From contig CP066701.1 of assembly GCA_016756695.1 (NCBI GenBank), positions 490,001-554,000 of the forward strand: DNA of 64,000 nucleotides. The letters run 5' to 3'. The notes below the pieces were generated by a model. It was not told the DNA's origin. It worked only from the letters and a program-made list of their open reading frames with translations, and did not search any database. This document shows positions 1-7,938 of this stretch, piece by piece (position 1 is the stretch's first letter; the number at the start of each line of letters is the position of its first letter). Position numbers and translations under genes: made by a program. The DNA is from Heyndrickxia sporothermodurans (GTDB lineage: Bacteria; Bacillota; Bacilli; Bacillales; Bacillaceae_C).

Positions 1-630
1 CGTTGGAACATTCACTTCCCATCGGTCTACCGGTAATGGCCTACCAGATTGAGTTTCTCCCATAATCATTCCATCATAAGCAAGAGTATGTGCCATCCCT
101 TCTATTGACTCCCATGAAGGCTCAGCTTTCATATACTCTAAATATTCAGAAGGAATGCCAAGTGCTTCACTCATATAGTACTCAACAGCTTTATTACGTT
201 TTCCTTCCCCAATCAAATTGTTCAAATGCTGAACATAATTTGCTGGTACAGGCGGACGGCTATCATCAATAATAAAAGGAGGCTCATACATAAATAGCTT
301 CCTAACTTTATCTTCAAGTTTATTTGCTGCTTCAAGTGCTAACACGGCACCAGAAGAACTTCCAAACAAAAAGCTGTTGCCACCAGCCTCATTTATAAGG
401 GCCTCGATGTCTTCCACTTCACGTTCAACTGCATACTTTGAAGAATCGGTGCTTTGACCTCTCCCACGACGATCATAATTATAAACAGTAAAATGCTTTG
501 CAAGCTGTACTGCTAATTGCTCAGCATCTTTGTGGTCAGCTGCGGCAGATGCTACTAGAATTAATGATGGTCCAGTTCCTTGTTTTTTGTAAGCAATTTT
601 AGTGCCATCTTTTGAAATTAATGTGTTCAT
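1..630 (-). CDS. alpha/beta hydrolase (3' end beyond window)
   Basis: Reading leftward from ATG 628-630 gives an open frame running off the window edge at 210 codons. The start MNTLISKDGTKIAYKKQG, the oxyanion-loop region and the nucleophile elbow FGSSSG (about residue 92) are typical of alpha/beta-fold hydrolases; the Ser in GSSSG would be the nucleophile. The His and the stop lie outside the window. The ATG overlaps the stop of the SRPBCC gene as ATGA, so the two are translationally coupled in one operon behind the ArsR gene. The substrate cannot be told. Confidence 0.85.
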   Translation of the reverse strand, partial: MNTLISKDGTKIAYKKQGTGPSLILVASAAADHKDAEQLAVQLAKHFTVYNYDRRGRGQSTDSSKYAVEREVEDIEALINEAGGNSFLFGSSSGAVLALEAANKLEDKVRKLFMYEPPFIIDDSRPPVPANYVQHLNNLIGEGKRNKAVEYYMSEALGIPSEYLEYMKAEPSWESIEGMAHTLAYDGMIMGETQSGRPLPVDRWEVNVPT

Positions 631-1136
631 AATTTTCCTCCACTTATTGAGATTAAATATTCTTCTAATCGATTAAAGGCATCTGTAAAGCCTTTGACCA
701 TTCCCATTTCTTCGGCTATATTTAGCTCTGCGATGCTATTGAAACGAGTAATAATCCTAAGTTTAGAGCCTTCCATTACCTCTTCAAAGGTTACTACAGT
801 GTACATTTCACTGTTTTCTACAATGTTCCAATTCTTATCAGTAAATGAGTCTATATAGACAAGTCTTAATGGTTCAATAACTTCTTGATAGACAGCTCTG
901 CAGTATGCATCCTCTCCATCACCATTATCCGGACATAAACGATATCGCCAAACACCACCCGGTCTAACATCCATCTCATATACAGTGGAATTCCAATATT
1001 TTGGCCCCCACCAACGGGCAATATGTTCTGGTTTCGTCCATCCCTCCCATGCATACTTGAGGGGGATAGCTACTGTGCGTTCAATTGTAAGCTCTCGACG
1101 CACCTGATCTTTGAAAATTTTTGTTTTTCTACTCAT
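627..1136 (-). CDS. SRPBCC (AHSA1-type) domain protein
   Basis: A 169-residue protein with the hallmarks of the AHSA1/START-like SRPBCC fold: IPLKYAWEGWTKPEHIARWWGP near the N-terminus and EEMGMVKGFTDAFNRLEEYL at the C-terminus. These small proteins form a hydrophobic cavity; bacterial members are very often encoded next to an ArsR regulator, as here. It lies between the ArsR gene and the hydrolase and overlaps the latter by 4 bp. Ligand and function are unknown. Confidence 0.85.
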   Translation of the reverse strand: MSRKTKIFKDQVRRELTIERTVAIPLKYAWEGWTKPEHIARWWGPKYWNSTVYEMDVRPGGVWRYRLCPDNGDGEDAYCRAVYQEVIEPLRLVYIDSFTDKNWNIVENSEMYTVVTFEEVMEGSKLRIITRFNSIAELNIAEEMGMVKGFTDAFNRLEEYLISISGGKL

Positions 1137-1199
1137 TTTAATTTCACCCTTTTTAGCGTGTTAACCTACTTTTTTCCTTCCTGTTTTGCAAGTAGCATC

Positions 1200-1541
1200 T
1201 CAACGCTTTTTATCCTCCTTCCGCATAATGTCGAGCATATAGTCCTCAAAGTTATCTAGGCGTTCTTCCCATAGAATACTAAAGGAATCGAACCAAGTAT
1301 CTAAATCCCGAAATGGTTGAGCTTCAAGGCTATATATTCGCATCTGTCCCTTAGTATGAGACCGTACCAATCCTGTCTCGCTCAAGATACGTAAATGACG
1401 AGACACCTGCGGTTGACCAATGTTGAGAGCCCTAACAATTTCACCTACAGAGTGAGGGCCTTTTTTCAAAAGCTCCACAATGTTAAAACGATTAGGCTCA
1501 GCGATTGTCTGTAATGTTAATTGCATCGTAGTTGTATTCAT
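1200..1541 (-). CDS. ArsR-family transcriptional regulator
   Basis: A winged-helix protein of about 113 residues: AEPNRFNIVELLKKGPHSVG, then recognition-helix region GQPQVSRHLRILSETGLVRS, and a wing. No Cys metal-sensing motif is visible, so it belongs to the non-metal ArsR subgroup usually paired with SRPBCC genes. I place the start at ATG 1539-1541 after an AGGTG SD; a GTG at 1554-1556 is possible and would overlap that SD. It probably represses its own operon through the palindrome just upstream. Confidence 0.85.
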   Translation of the reverse strand: MNTTTMQLTLQTIAEPNRFNIVELLKKGPHSVGEIVRALNIGQPQVSRHLRILSETGLVRSHTKGQMRIYSLEAQPFRDLDTWFDSFSILWEERLDNFEDYMLDIMRKEDKKR

Positions 1542-1562
1542 ATTATGAATATACACCTAAAC

Positions 1563-1586
1563 ATATATACGCGTCAACGTATATAT
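1563..1586. promoter_or_regulatory. candidate ArsR operator (9-bp perfect inverted repeat)
   Basis: ATATATACG and CGTATATAT are perfect inverted arms around a 6-bp spacer, just upstream of the regulator start. The size fits a dimeric winged-helix site. The assignment is inference from position. Confidence 0.45.
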
Positions 1587-1668
1587 TATTTTTTATCTAA
1601 ACTTTATCATTTACTCTAAAATTCTTTTTAACTAACCTGCCCCTTTACTTGAATAAGAAAAAGGCTCT

Positions 1669-1709
1669 ACTCCTTATTCTAGTTAAATCACCTTTGTTGA
1701 ATAAGGAGT
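1669..1709. terminator. hairpin, possible terminator
   Basis: ACTCCTTATTC (1669-1679) pairs perfectly with GAATAAGGAGT (1699-1709) across a 19-nt loop. It lies just past the stop of the degraded minus-strand gene and has no clean T-run. Confidence 0.35.
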
Positions 1710-1717
1710 ATTAGTTA

Positions 1718-2410
1718 TTAAAATTCATTTGCGAAAGCTCCTTTTTCGCTATGGATATACTTCTCATTTCTGACTACATTATTGTAATCAATATCAAAAA
1801 AATAGATTGCTTTACTTAAAGCATCATAAAAGAAAGGAACAAACTCCAAATCTTTAAATACATAAACTTCAATTAGTTCTTCGTTATTTTGATAGGCTTC
1901 AAATATTCGATGTACAATAAGGATTGCTATCAGTTAAATACTGACTTTGAAGTACCATAACAGGGTTTTTATGATTGGGTTTTATTCGACTAGGATCTAT
2001 ATTTATATTACCTTGGTCAACCAAAGCAATAATGTTTGACGGAGAAATTGTTATTGGTTGAATGGCTTTTTCTTTTATTAGTGAAGTAGCACCGTCTATG
2101 TCAAAGGCATACTCAAATACCCCTGTTGGGTACTCAACATATAATGAGAATGTCTCCTGACCAATTGGGTGAACAACTGGGTATTGTTTACTAATTAGAG
2201 ATTTATTTAATATTTCAGCCCATTTCGAGGCAACTTGTGACCCATATCTCGATTTATTCTACATTTCTAAAATACGCGAATTAAAGTGTTCAATGGGTTG
2301 AAAAGTAAATAATTCGAAAGTGACTCATGGTTATACGTACTATCAGCTTCTTTTTTAACCTCATCGAGAATTGTAAACAGTTCTATCTTTATTCCTAATT
2401 TCAAAAATTT
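1718..2410 (-). pseudogene. degraded gene of unknown function
   Basis: Good coding sense survives on the minus strand but in broken frames. From right to left: IKIELFTILDEVKKEADSTY, then a frame change near 2315, FQPIEHFNSRILEM, an in-frame TAG, a long stretch including SRYGSQVASKWAEILNKS and YVEYPTGVFEYAFDIDG, another frame change near 1918, then VHRIFEAYQNNEELIEVYVF and a stop at 1718-1720. I do not recognise the family. At least two frameshifts and one nonsense codon point to a decayed gene; the true start is not clear. Confidence 0.5.
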
Positions 2411-2466
2411 AATCTTTATAATAAATATCGAAGAATCTTCCCCGTAAGAAAGGGGGTCTTCGGAAG

Positions 2467-2631
2467 TTGGATACTATTGAACTTATCAAAGAATTTCCAG
2501 ATATAGTTGTTATTAACATGTATAGAAGTATTCTTAGATATGCAGCATCAAATAATAATAGTATTAACCAAGAGACAAAAACTCTATTAACAGTGCTAAT
2601 GTCTGAAGTTAACATTCGTAAATTGATCTAG
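2467..2631 (+). CDS. small protein, unrecognised (54 aa, TTG start)
   Basis: A TTG at 2467 lies 10 nt after a strong AAAGGGGG (about 2449-2456) and opens a 54-residue frame with protein-like composition (DTIELIKEFPDIVVINMYRS, then a polar stretch, ending SEVNIRKLI). There is no signal peptide or Cys. It sits among broken genes and may itself be a fragment. Evidence is SD plus codon sense only. Confidence 0.35.
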   Translation: MDTIELIKEFPDIVVINMYRSILRYAASNNNSINQETKTLLTVLMSEVNIRKLI

Positions 2632-2808
2632 CAATAACATAGATGTAATAGCACACTAGATTGGCATAAAGGGGAAGGTTCTTCATTTATTATCTTCCCT
2701 GAGTAACGTTCACTAAATGACCACTTAAATATATTAGAAATATACTAGATTAATAGCGATATCTATTTAACAAATGCCCCCGATAGTTGAAGAGCGAATT
2801 TCACCTAA

Positions 2809-3038
2809 TTAAAAGGCTAAATACCTTTCAACTAAACTTTTAGCAAGAATTTTTGATGAATCGAAGAACCTTAAAGAGGTATAAGATCCACAAAAATATA
2901 GATCAGTACATACACAAATCACATCTGTTACACCATATGTCGTTCGCATTCATCTAAAACCGACTCAATAAATGGAGCAATCGAACGTGGTCCCAGCCTC
3001 GCCAAAATACCGATTCTACAAAATTTATTGCCTAACAT
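2809..3038 (-). pseudogene. aspartate/glutamate racemase family remnant with internal deletion
   Basis: From ATG 3036-3038, behind a GGGGG SD, the frame reads GILARLGPRSIAPFIESVLDEC, the N-terminus of Asp/Glu racemase-family proteins, and stops at 2928. Past the stop, in another frame, VICVCTDLYF and FDSSKILAKSLVERYLAF match the family's C-terminal end (second catalytic Cys region and last helix). About two thirds of the gene, including the first catalytic Cys, is missing, so it is an internally deleted remnant. Family assignment is from motif memory. Confidence 0.6.
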
Positions 3039-3228
3039 TGTGATTCCCCCATTATTTTGTGTCCATTGTATATCATAGCATAGATTTTTTTATTAACCTG
3101 CCTCGTTAGTATAATAACAAAAAACGCTAATCCTTTTTTAGATTAACGTACATATTAGCTTGAGTACAATTTTTCACAAAATCGCTTACAAATATAAGCT
3201 ATTCTTATCATTTAGGTATCCAATTAAA

Positions 3229-3458
3229 TCATTTGTTCCAATAGGCTTTTGCTTCCTCCTCAAGTACCTTTAACCTTTTGTAGTAATCAGGAAACTCGTT
3301 AAGATGAGCCAGTGCAATTTTCCCGGTAATAATAGGATCATCGCCTGTAACATTAGTTTGGATGGATATTTTTCCATGTTCAAGCTCTGTATTTACTCCC
3401 ATCCAAAACTCATCTAAATCAAACTTACTTTTGTTAAAACCCCCTCTGTTAGGATAGA
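3229..3458 (-). pseudogene. DUF5661 family protein, N-terminus removed by IS3 insertion
   Basis: The C-terminal stretch KFDLDEFWMGVNTELEHG, TNVTGDDPIITGKIALAHL and EFPDYYKRLKVLEEEA is characteristic of the DUF5661 family. The frame runs straight into the left end of the IS at 3459, so the N-terminal third is lost and is not found on the far side of the element. The function of the family is unknown. Confidence 0.7.
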
Positions 3459-3513
3459 TGTCGTATGATACTTTAGTGTTATAGTTAAATAAATAACACG
3501 GAGGTCGATCGAT

Positions 3514-4026
3514 ATGACAAGTAGAAATGGAATACGTTATTCGCAGGAACAAAAAGAAGCGATTGTTAAACGCATGATGCCACCGAATAATGAATCAGTG
3601 GCGAAAATTGCGAAGGAAGAAGGTATTACAGAAGTGACGTTGTACAAGTGGCGTAAGGAAGCGCGCACAGCTGGTGTAGCAACACCAGGAAATGGACAAA
3701 CAAGCGATAAATGGAACAGTCAAGATAAGTTCTTAGTTGTGATGGAGACTTTCGCCATGAACGAGTCAGAGATAGCAGAGTATTGTCGTAAGAAAGGACT
3801 GTATCGTGAACAGATTGATGCATGGAAAAGTGTTTGCCTTCAGGCAAATGGTCAGGCATTCGATCAAGCGAAGCAGTTGAATGGAGCATTGAAGGAAGAA
3901 CAGAAACGTGCCAACCAATTAGAAAAAGAACTACAAAAGAAAGAAAAGGCGCTGGCTGAAGCTGCGGCATTATTACTATTGCGAAAAAAGGCCCAAGCGA
4001 TTTGGGGGGACGACGAGGAAGAATGA
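3514..4026 (+). CDS. IS3-family transposase OrfA
   Basis: A 170-residue protein with an N-terminal helix-turn-helix (RYSQEQKEAIVKRM ... ITEVTLYKWRKEARTAG) that binds IS ends, and a C-terminal coiled coil rich in Lys/Glu (about residues 115-155) for multimerisation. The SD CGGAGG lies before ATG 3514. Its TGA overlaps the orfB ATG. Confidence 0.85.
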   Translation: MTSRNGIRYSQEQKEAIVKRMMPPNNESVAKIAKEEGITEVTLYKWRKEARTAGVATPGNGQTSDKWNSQDKFLVVMETFAMNESEIAEYCRKKGLYREQIDAWKSVCLQANGQAFDQAKQLNGALKEEQKRANQLEKELQKKEKALAEAAALLLLRKKAQAIWGDDEEE

Positions 4027-5081
4027 TTAGCCCATCAAATCGCGCATTAGTAGTCGAACTTATCCAAGACGCCAATCAAAATGGTGCGCGATTAGCGAAG
4101 GCTTGCGAGGAGCTTCATATCAGTGTTCGTACCTATGAACGTTGGGTGGCGGAGGGTGGAGTGAAGGTTGATCAGCGTCCACTGACGAAAAGACCCGTAC
4201 CAAAAAATAAGTTATCTGAGAAAGAAAAAGAAGAAATACTAACGGTAGTCAAACAGGAAGAATACGTTGATTTACCACCGACACAAATCGTACCAAAGCT
4301 TGCGGATAAAGGAACTTATATTGCGTCAGAATCTACATTCTATCGTGTGTTACGTGAAGAAAAAATGCAACATCATCGTGGTCGTAGCCAAAAGCCTGGT
4401 AAAAGAATCCCCGAGAGTCATCTGGCAACATCGTCAAATCAGGTGTGGACATGGGATATTACGTGGCTTGGTGGACCCGTGAAAGGTTTGTATTATCGGC
4501 TTTATTTAATTCTCGATTTATTTAGTAGAAAAGTAGTTGGTTGGGAAGTTTGGGAAACAGAGGAGGCAAAACACGCTGAAACGCTTGTGAAAAAAGCAGT
4601 TATCAATGAAAAAATACAAGGAGCACCACTTGTGTTGCATTCAGATAATGGTAGCCCAATGAAAGCCGAGACATTTCTAAGTTTGCTAGAAAAGTTGGGT
4701 ATTCAAAGCTCTTTTTCAAGACCGCGTGTGAGTAATGATAATCCTTACTCAGAAGCGATGTTTCGTACACTCAAATATCGACCAGATTTCCCACACAAAG
4801 GTTTTGCATCACTCGCAGAAGCAAGGGAATGGGCACAGCAATTTGTCCATTGGTACAACGAGATACACCTGCATAGTGGGTTGAATTTTGTGACACCTGT
4901 ACAGTGTCATACAGGGGAACATGTAGCCATATTGGAAAAGCGCAAAGAAGTATACGAAGTAGCGAAGGCGAAGCATCCAGAGCGTTGGGCAAAAAGTACA
5001 AGAAATTGGGCACCAAATAAACAAGTAGCGCTCAATCCAATGCGAGATAAGGGGCAAACCGAAGCATTGAGGAAACCATAA
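4023..5081 (+). CDS. IS3-family transposase OrfB (rve integrase core)
   Basis: A 352-residue DDE transposase. An N-terminal helical domain is followed by the catalytic core: TWDITWLGGP (first Asp), VLHSDNGSPM (second Asp) and NPYSEAMFRTLKYRP (Glu). I start it at ATG 4023, which overlaps the orfA stop as ATGA and follows GAGGAAG, so reinitiation is likely. A TTG at 4002 in the same frame leaves room for the -1 frameshift fusion usual in this family. No lesion is visible. Confidence 0.88.
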   Translation: MISPSNRALVVELIQDANQNGARLAKACEELHISVRTYERWVAEGGVKVDQRPLTKRPVPKNKLSEKEKEEILTVVKQEEYVDLPPTQIVPKLADKGTYIASESTFYRVLREEKMQHHRGRSQKPGKRIPESHLATSSNQVWTWDITWLGGPVKGLYYRLYLILDLFSRKVVGWEVWETEEAKHAETLVKKAVINEKIQGAPLVLHSDNGSPMKAETFLSLLEKLGIQSSFSRPRVSNDNPYSEAMFRTLKYRPDFPHKGFASLAEAREWAQQFVHWYNEIHLHSGLNFVTPVQCHTGEHVAILEKRKEVYEVAKAKHPERWAKSTRNWAPNKQVALNPMRDKGQTEALRKP

Positions 5082-5092
5082 TTCCCCATTTT

Positions 5093-5144
5093 CCTGGTGA
5101 TTTGAATCGAAACCACGCTTTTCGTTTCGATTCAAATCACCAGG
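5093..5144. terminator. 20-bp perfect hairpin at the 3' end of the IS3 element
   Basis: Arms 5093-5112 and 5125-5144 are perfectly complementary, with a 12-nt loop. It follows orfB inside the element and would stop or insulate transcription; there is no T-run. Confidence 0.5.
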
Positions 5145-5224
5145 CCAGCAAGCGAAGCGCGGTAGCCTTGACTAAACTGCGATTCATCCAATCTTTCAAA
5201 ATACTAAAGTAATTAAATACGACA

Positions 5225-5588
5225 ACTATATTGACAAACACCGTTGTTGGGAGGAAAACACAAGACAACTAAACTTTATTTAAAGACTAACTCAGGTTTT
5301 TTAAATTCAGACCCCCTAATTGGTGGAGCTATGCAAGCCGCTAGAGGCGATTGGAATGTAGCCGGAACTCCAATATCAATTAATATGACAACGAGTTGGG
5401 ACGCACAAATAGTAGTTAATGGATCTTATTTTGGTAATGTTGAATGGTCTGGAAGATGTACCAATTACAAGGATTGGGTCGTGGCTGGTAATTATAGCTC
5501 ATCCGTAATTGATGCGAATTATACTTACCTTAAGTCAAAAAGCTATAATATCACTAAAAACAAAGGAGTTTTTGCCCATGAAATGTGA
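5225..5588 (+). pseudogene. matrixin-like metalloprotease fragment, cut at the zinc motif
   Basis: The frame from about 5250 reads NSGFLNSDPLIGGAMQAARG, NVAGTPISINMTTSW and KSYNITKNKGVFAHEM, then stops. GVFAHEM is the start of an HEXXH zinc motif as found in matrixin-like peptidases (expected continuation GHxxGLxH). The 5' end is lost at the IS3 right end (TGA in frame at 5232) and the 3' end is lost exactly in the active site. The remnant can have no catalytic activity. Confidence 0.6.
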
Positions 5589-5669
5589 ACAAGCGATAGA
5601 CTTCACCAATTAACCCTTTCATTTGATGAACCCCTAAATCTGTATTTGTCATATTGACTAGTCCTTTTC

Positions 5670-6560
5670 TTAATTTTTCCAATTTATCCCCCTATCCAAA
5701 TTTCTTTGTTTATACTTCATTTTAGTCGTTGACAGTACCACCCCAAGGAACACTAGGATCGCGCCGATCATACCTTTAAACGACATAACTTCATGTACAA
5801 ATAAATACCCAAACAAAGCTGCAAACACAGGCTCTAATGAGAAAATGAGACCTGTTCGGTCGGGCGAGGTATATTTTTGAGCGATTACCTGAAAGATGAA
5901 ACCAAAGGCGCTGCAAACAATACTAAGTACGAGTATCGCAATCCAACCTTGGGATGAGTTTGGTAATCTAGGAGTTTCAAAGAGTAGGGAAAAAATAAGA
6001 CCGAAAAATCCGGCAAACCCTAACTGTAATATGCCAAGTTGTAAGGCGTCTACTTTTTTGGTAGCATATCCTACGATAATAATATGTAGCGCATATAAAA
6101 GCGCTGCTACAATGCATAAAAGATCTCCAATACGCATCGAAAATGGCGCTCGTAAAGTAAGAAGCGCAATTCCGGTTATCGCCATTGCTGTGCTGATAAT
6201 GAACTTCCATTCTATTTTATTTTTTAAAATTATTGTGTTAATCAGTGGGACAAACACAACCGTTAAGCTGATCAAAAATCCGGCATTCGATGTAGTTGTT
6301 GTATTTAAGCCAAAAGTTACTGCCGTAAATATCACAAATAATATAAAGCCGAGTAAAATGGAATAACTGAGTAGTTCTTTACTCATGCGTAGAAATTTAC
6401 GGTGAAAAATGGCTCCTGCAACAAGGAAGGCTAATCCAAACCGAAGCGCAATTAAATTAAACTCTCCTAGTGAATCCAGTCCCAATTTCATAAAAAGATA
6501 AGATGAACCCCAAAAGATTGTTACAATAAGAATCATTAATTCTGCCTTCAGTGGTTTCAT
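5670..6560 (-). CDS. EamA/DMT-family transporter
   Basis: A 296-residue membrane protein with about ten hydrophobic segments in two EamA repeats. The first begins LMILIVTIFWGSSYLFMKLG and has the conserved LRFGLAFL; the second has AFGFIFQVIAQKYTSPDRTG and SLEPVFAALFGYLFVHE, the family signature. Such proteins export metabolites or amino acids; the substrate is unknown. AGGCTACTG precedes ATG as a weak SD. Confidence 0.9.
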   Translation of the reverse strand: MKPLKAELMILIVTIFWGSSYLFMKLGLDSLGEFNLIALRFGLAFLVAGAIFHRKFLRMSKELLSYSILLGFILFVIFTAVTFGLNTTTTSNAGFLISLTVVFVPLINTIILKNKIEWKFIISTAMAITGIALLTLRAPFSMRIGDLLCIVAALLYALHIIIVGYATKKVDALQLGILQLGFAGFFGLIFSLLFETPRLPNSSQGWIAILVLSIVCSAFGFIFQVIAQKYTSPDRTGLIFSLEPVFAALFGYLFVHEVMSFKGMIGAILVFLGVVLSTTKMKYKQRNLDRGINWKN

Positions 6561-6735
6561 TCACAGTAGCCTCCCTGCTTATTACAAATGATTATCTATA
6601 TTTACTCTTTAACTGAGTGTACATAAACTATAAACACGTTGATATTTCCATCTTCTAAAATGAGTCAGGTTCCGAATAATGCATAAGTAGAAAAAAGGTT
6701 ACATAAAATTGTATAATATAATGAACAAAAATAAA

Positions 6736-6764
6736 ACAAGAGCTGTTAATATGCAGCTCTCATG
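6736..6764 (-). terminator. intrinsic terminator of the O-methyltransferase gene
   Basis: Read on the minus strand, AGAGCTG pairs with CAGCTCT across an 8-nt loop and is followed by TTGTTTTATTTT. Confidence 0.65.
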
Positions 6765-6769
6765 CATTG

Positions 6770-7438
6770 CTATTTTACAATCCCCAAAACAAATCCATCA
6801 TACCCTTTACTACCTACCGTTTGGATCGCTGTTGAATCAATTCGTGGTTCTTTTGATAAAAGATCAATGAATTGACGTATTCCTTGGATACTTGGATCTT
6901 CAATATTGTCCTCAATGACACGACCTTTTCGAACGACATTATCCCCAATGATTACTGTTCCTGATTTGGAATATTCCAATGCCCATTTTAAATAATGGGG
7001 GTTGTTTGGCTTATCAGCATCAATAAAAATTAAATCGAAGTTTGCAAATCCTCTATCTTTTAGTGTTGGTAATGATTCTAATGCAGGACCTACAATTACT
7101 TCAATTTTATTTTCTAACCCTGCTGTTCTTATGTTCTTTTCAGCCACTTTGGCATGTTTTTGTTCATATTCAAGTGTGATGAGACGCCCATCTTCTGGTA
7201 ATGCACGACCTAGCCAAACACTGCTATAACCACCGAGTGTACCAATTTCTAAAATGTACTTTGCGGCTTTTAACTTTGCAAGTAAGTGAAGCAGCTTGCC
7301 TTGATTGGGAGAAACATCAATCGCTGGCAAATTGGCCTCTGCATTTGCTTGAAGTATCGAATCCATTACTGGATCTGACGCGTGAAGTTTAGATGTAAAA
7401 TAAAGATCTACTTCTTTCCATTTTTCAGATTTAGTCAT
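6770..7438 (-). CDS. SAM-dependent O-methyltransferase (class I, family 3)
   Basis: A 222-residue protein similar in layout to caffeoyl-CoA / catechol O-methyltransferase-like enzymes: SAM motif I ILEIGTLGGYSSVWLGRALP, then LITLEYEQKHAKVAEKNI, and the metal/substrate motif FDLIFIDADKPNNPHYLKWA followed by GTVIIGDNVVRKGRV. I chose ATG 7436-7438 (MTKSEKWKE) because AAGGAGAAC lies 7 nt before it; the longer frame to 7465 lacks an SD. Substrate unknown. Confidence 0.9.
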   Translation of the reverse strand: MTKSEKWKEVDLYFTSKLHASDPVMDSILQANAEANLPAIDVSPNQGKLLHLLAKLKAAKYILEIGTLGGYSSVWLGRALPEDGRLITLEYEQKHAKVAEKNIRTAGLENKIEVIVGPALESLPTLKDRGFANFDLIFIDADKPNNPHYLKWALEYSKSGTVIIGDNVVRKGRVIEDNIEDPSIQGIRQFIDLLSKEPRIDSTAIQTVGSKGYDGFVLGIVK

Positions 7439-7473
7439 ATTTGTTCTCCTTTTTATCGTTTTCAAAAATAGAT

Positions 7474-7833
7474 TTAATCATTGCTTTTCTCGTCATTATT
7501 TAGAGATTCCTCAGATAAAGAAGTTTTTCCTGCTACCTGTTTATTTTCTGCTTCCATTTCTTCAAATTCGTGAAGTTCAAATAATTGAACAAACTCGTTG
7601 ATTACCGTTTCAACCGCTTTTAATTCACCGACTAAAATGGGGTTGATCGTTTGTAGCTCTGGAGTTTCTAATTGTTGCTTTAATGTCGCTCGTTTGAGAT
7701 TCAACGTTTCTAAAAATGCAATCGCTCTTCCACGGCGGAATGTTTTTGCCCCACCTCGCCCGTGCATGTGATGGTCTCTTCGTTTATGAACATCCCCACG
7801 ATGGTGCCTTTCTTTAAATTCTTCGTTTTTCAC
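7474..7833 (-). CDS. His/Arg-rich small protein, unrecognised
   Basis: A 119-residue cytosolic protein. The first 35 residues are strongly basic and His-rich (FKERHHRGDVHKRRDHHMHG, then RRGRAIAFLETL); the rest is helical and acidic (ELKAVETVINEFVQLFELHE). The segment RRGRAIAFLETLNLKRATLK looks like a conserved patch, but I cannot name the family. It has a strong SD (AAAGGAGGTC) and a promoter region made of two identical palindromic sites, so it is tightly regulated. The His-rich tail could bind metal, which is a guess. Confidence 0.7.
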   Translation of the reverse strand: MKNEEFKERHHRGDVHKRRDHHMHGRGGAKTFRRGRAIAFLETLNLKRATLKQQLETPELQTINPILVGELKAVETVINEFVQLFELHEFEEMEAENKQVAGKTSLSEESLNNDEKSND

Positions 7834-7849
7834 ATAAAGACCTCCTTTC

Positions 7850-7899
7850 GTATACGATTGTATACGTTGTTTATAATCGCATTGTATACGATTGTATAC
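7850..7899. promoter_or_regulatory. tandem operator: two identical 16-bp palindromic sites
   Basis: GTATACGATTGTATAC occurs at 7850-7865 and again at 7884-7899, 34 bp apart (about three helical turns), directly upstream of the His-rich gene. Each has inverted GTATAC arms. TetR- and PadR-type repressors bind such sites; no such regulator gene is adjacent, so the regulator must lie elsewhere. Confidence 0.6.
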
Positions 7900-7938
7900 A
7901 GGTAATCAAGAGAAATATTAAATATTTTGGCAATTTAT

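Larger units (their letters stand above)
3459..5224 (+). mobile_element. IS3-family insertion sequence, complete
   Basis: Two overlapping transposase genes are bounded by imperfect terminal inverted repeats. The left end starts TGTCGTATGATACTTTAG; the right end read in reverse starts TGTCGTATTTAATTACTTTA, giving the TG...CA ends of the IS3 family. Length is 1766 bp. I see no matching target duplication (AGA at left, ACT at right), and the genes on the two sides are different remnants, so deletion or recombination followed insertion. Confidence 0.8.

Noticed and set aside
2409-2615. Minus-strand 68-codon frame
   Set aside because: Antisense to a plus-strand frame with better SD and codon sense; the protein is low-complexity hydrophobic.
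3456-5227. Target-site duplication of the IS3 element
   Set aside because: AGA at left and ACT at right do not match; none is claimed.
5553-5651. Minus-strand frame MTNTDLGVHQMKGLIGEVYR and on
   Set aside because: It looks protein-like but has no SD, is only about 32 codons and overlaps the metalloprotease remnant; at most a fragment.
5896-6366. Plus-strand 156-codon frame inside the EamA gene
   Set aside because: Antisense shadow of a clear membrane transporter gene with family motifs.
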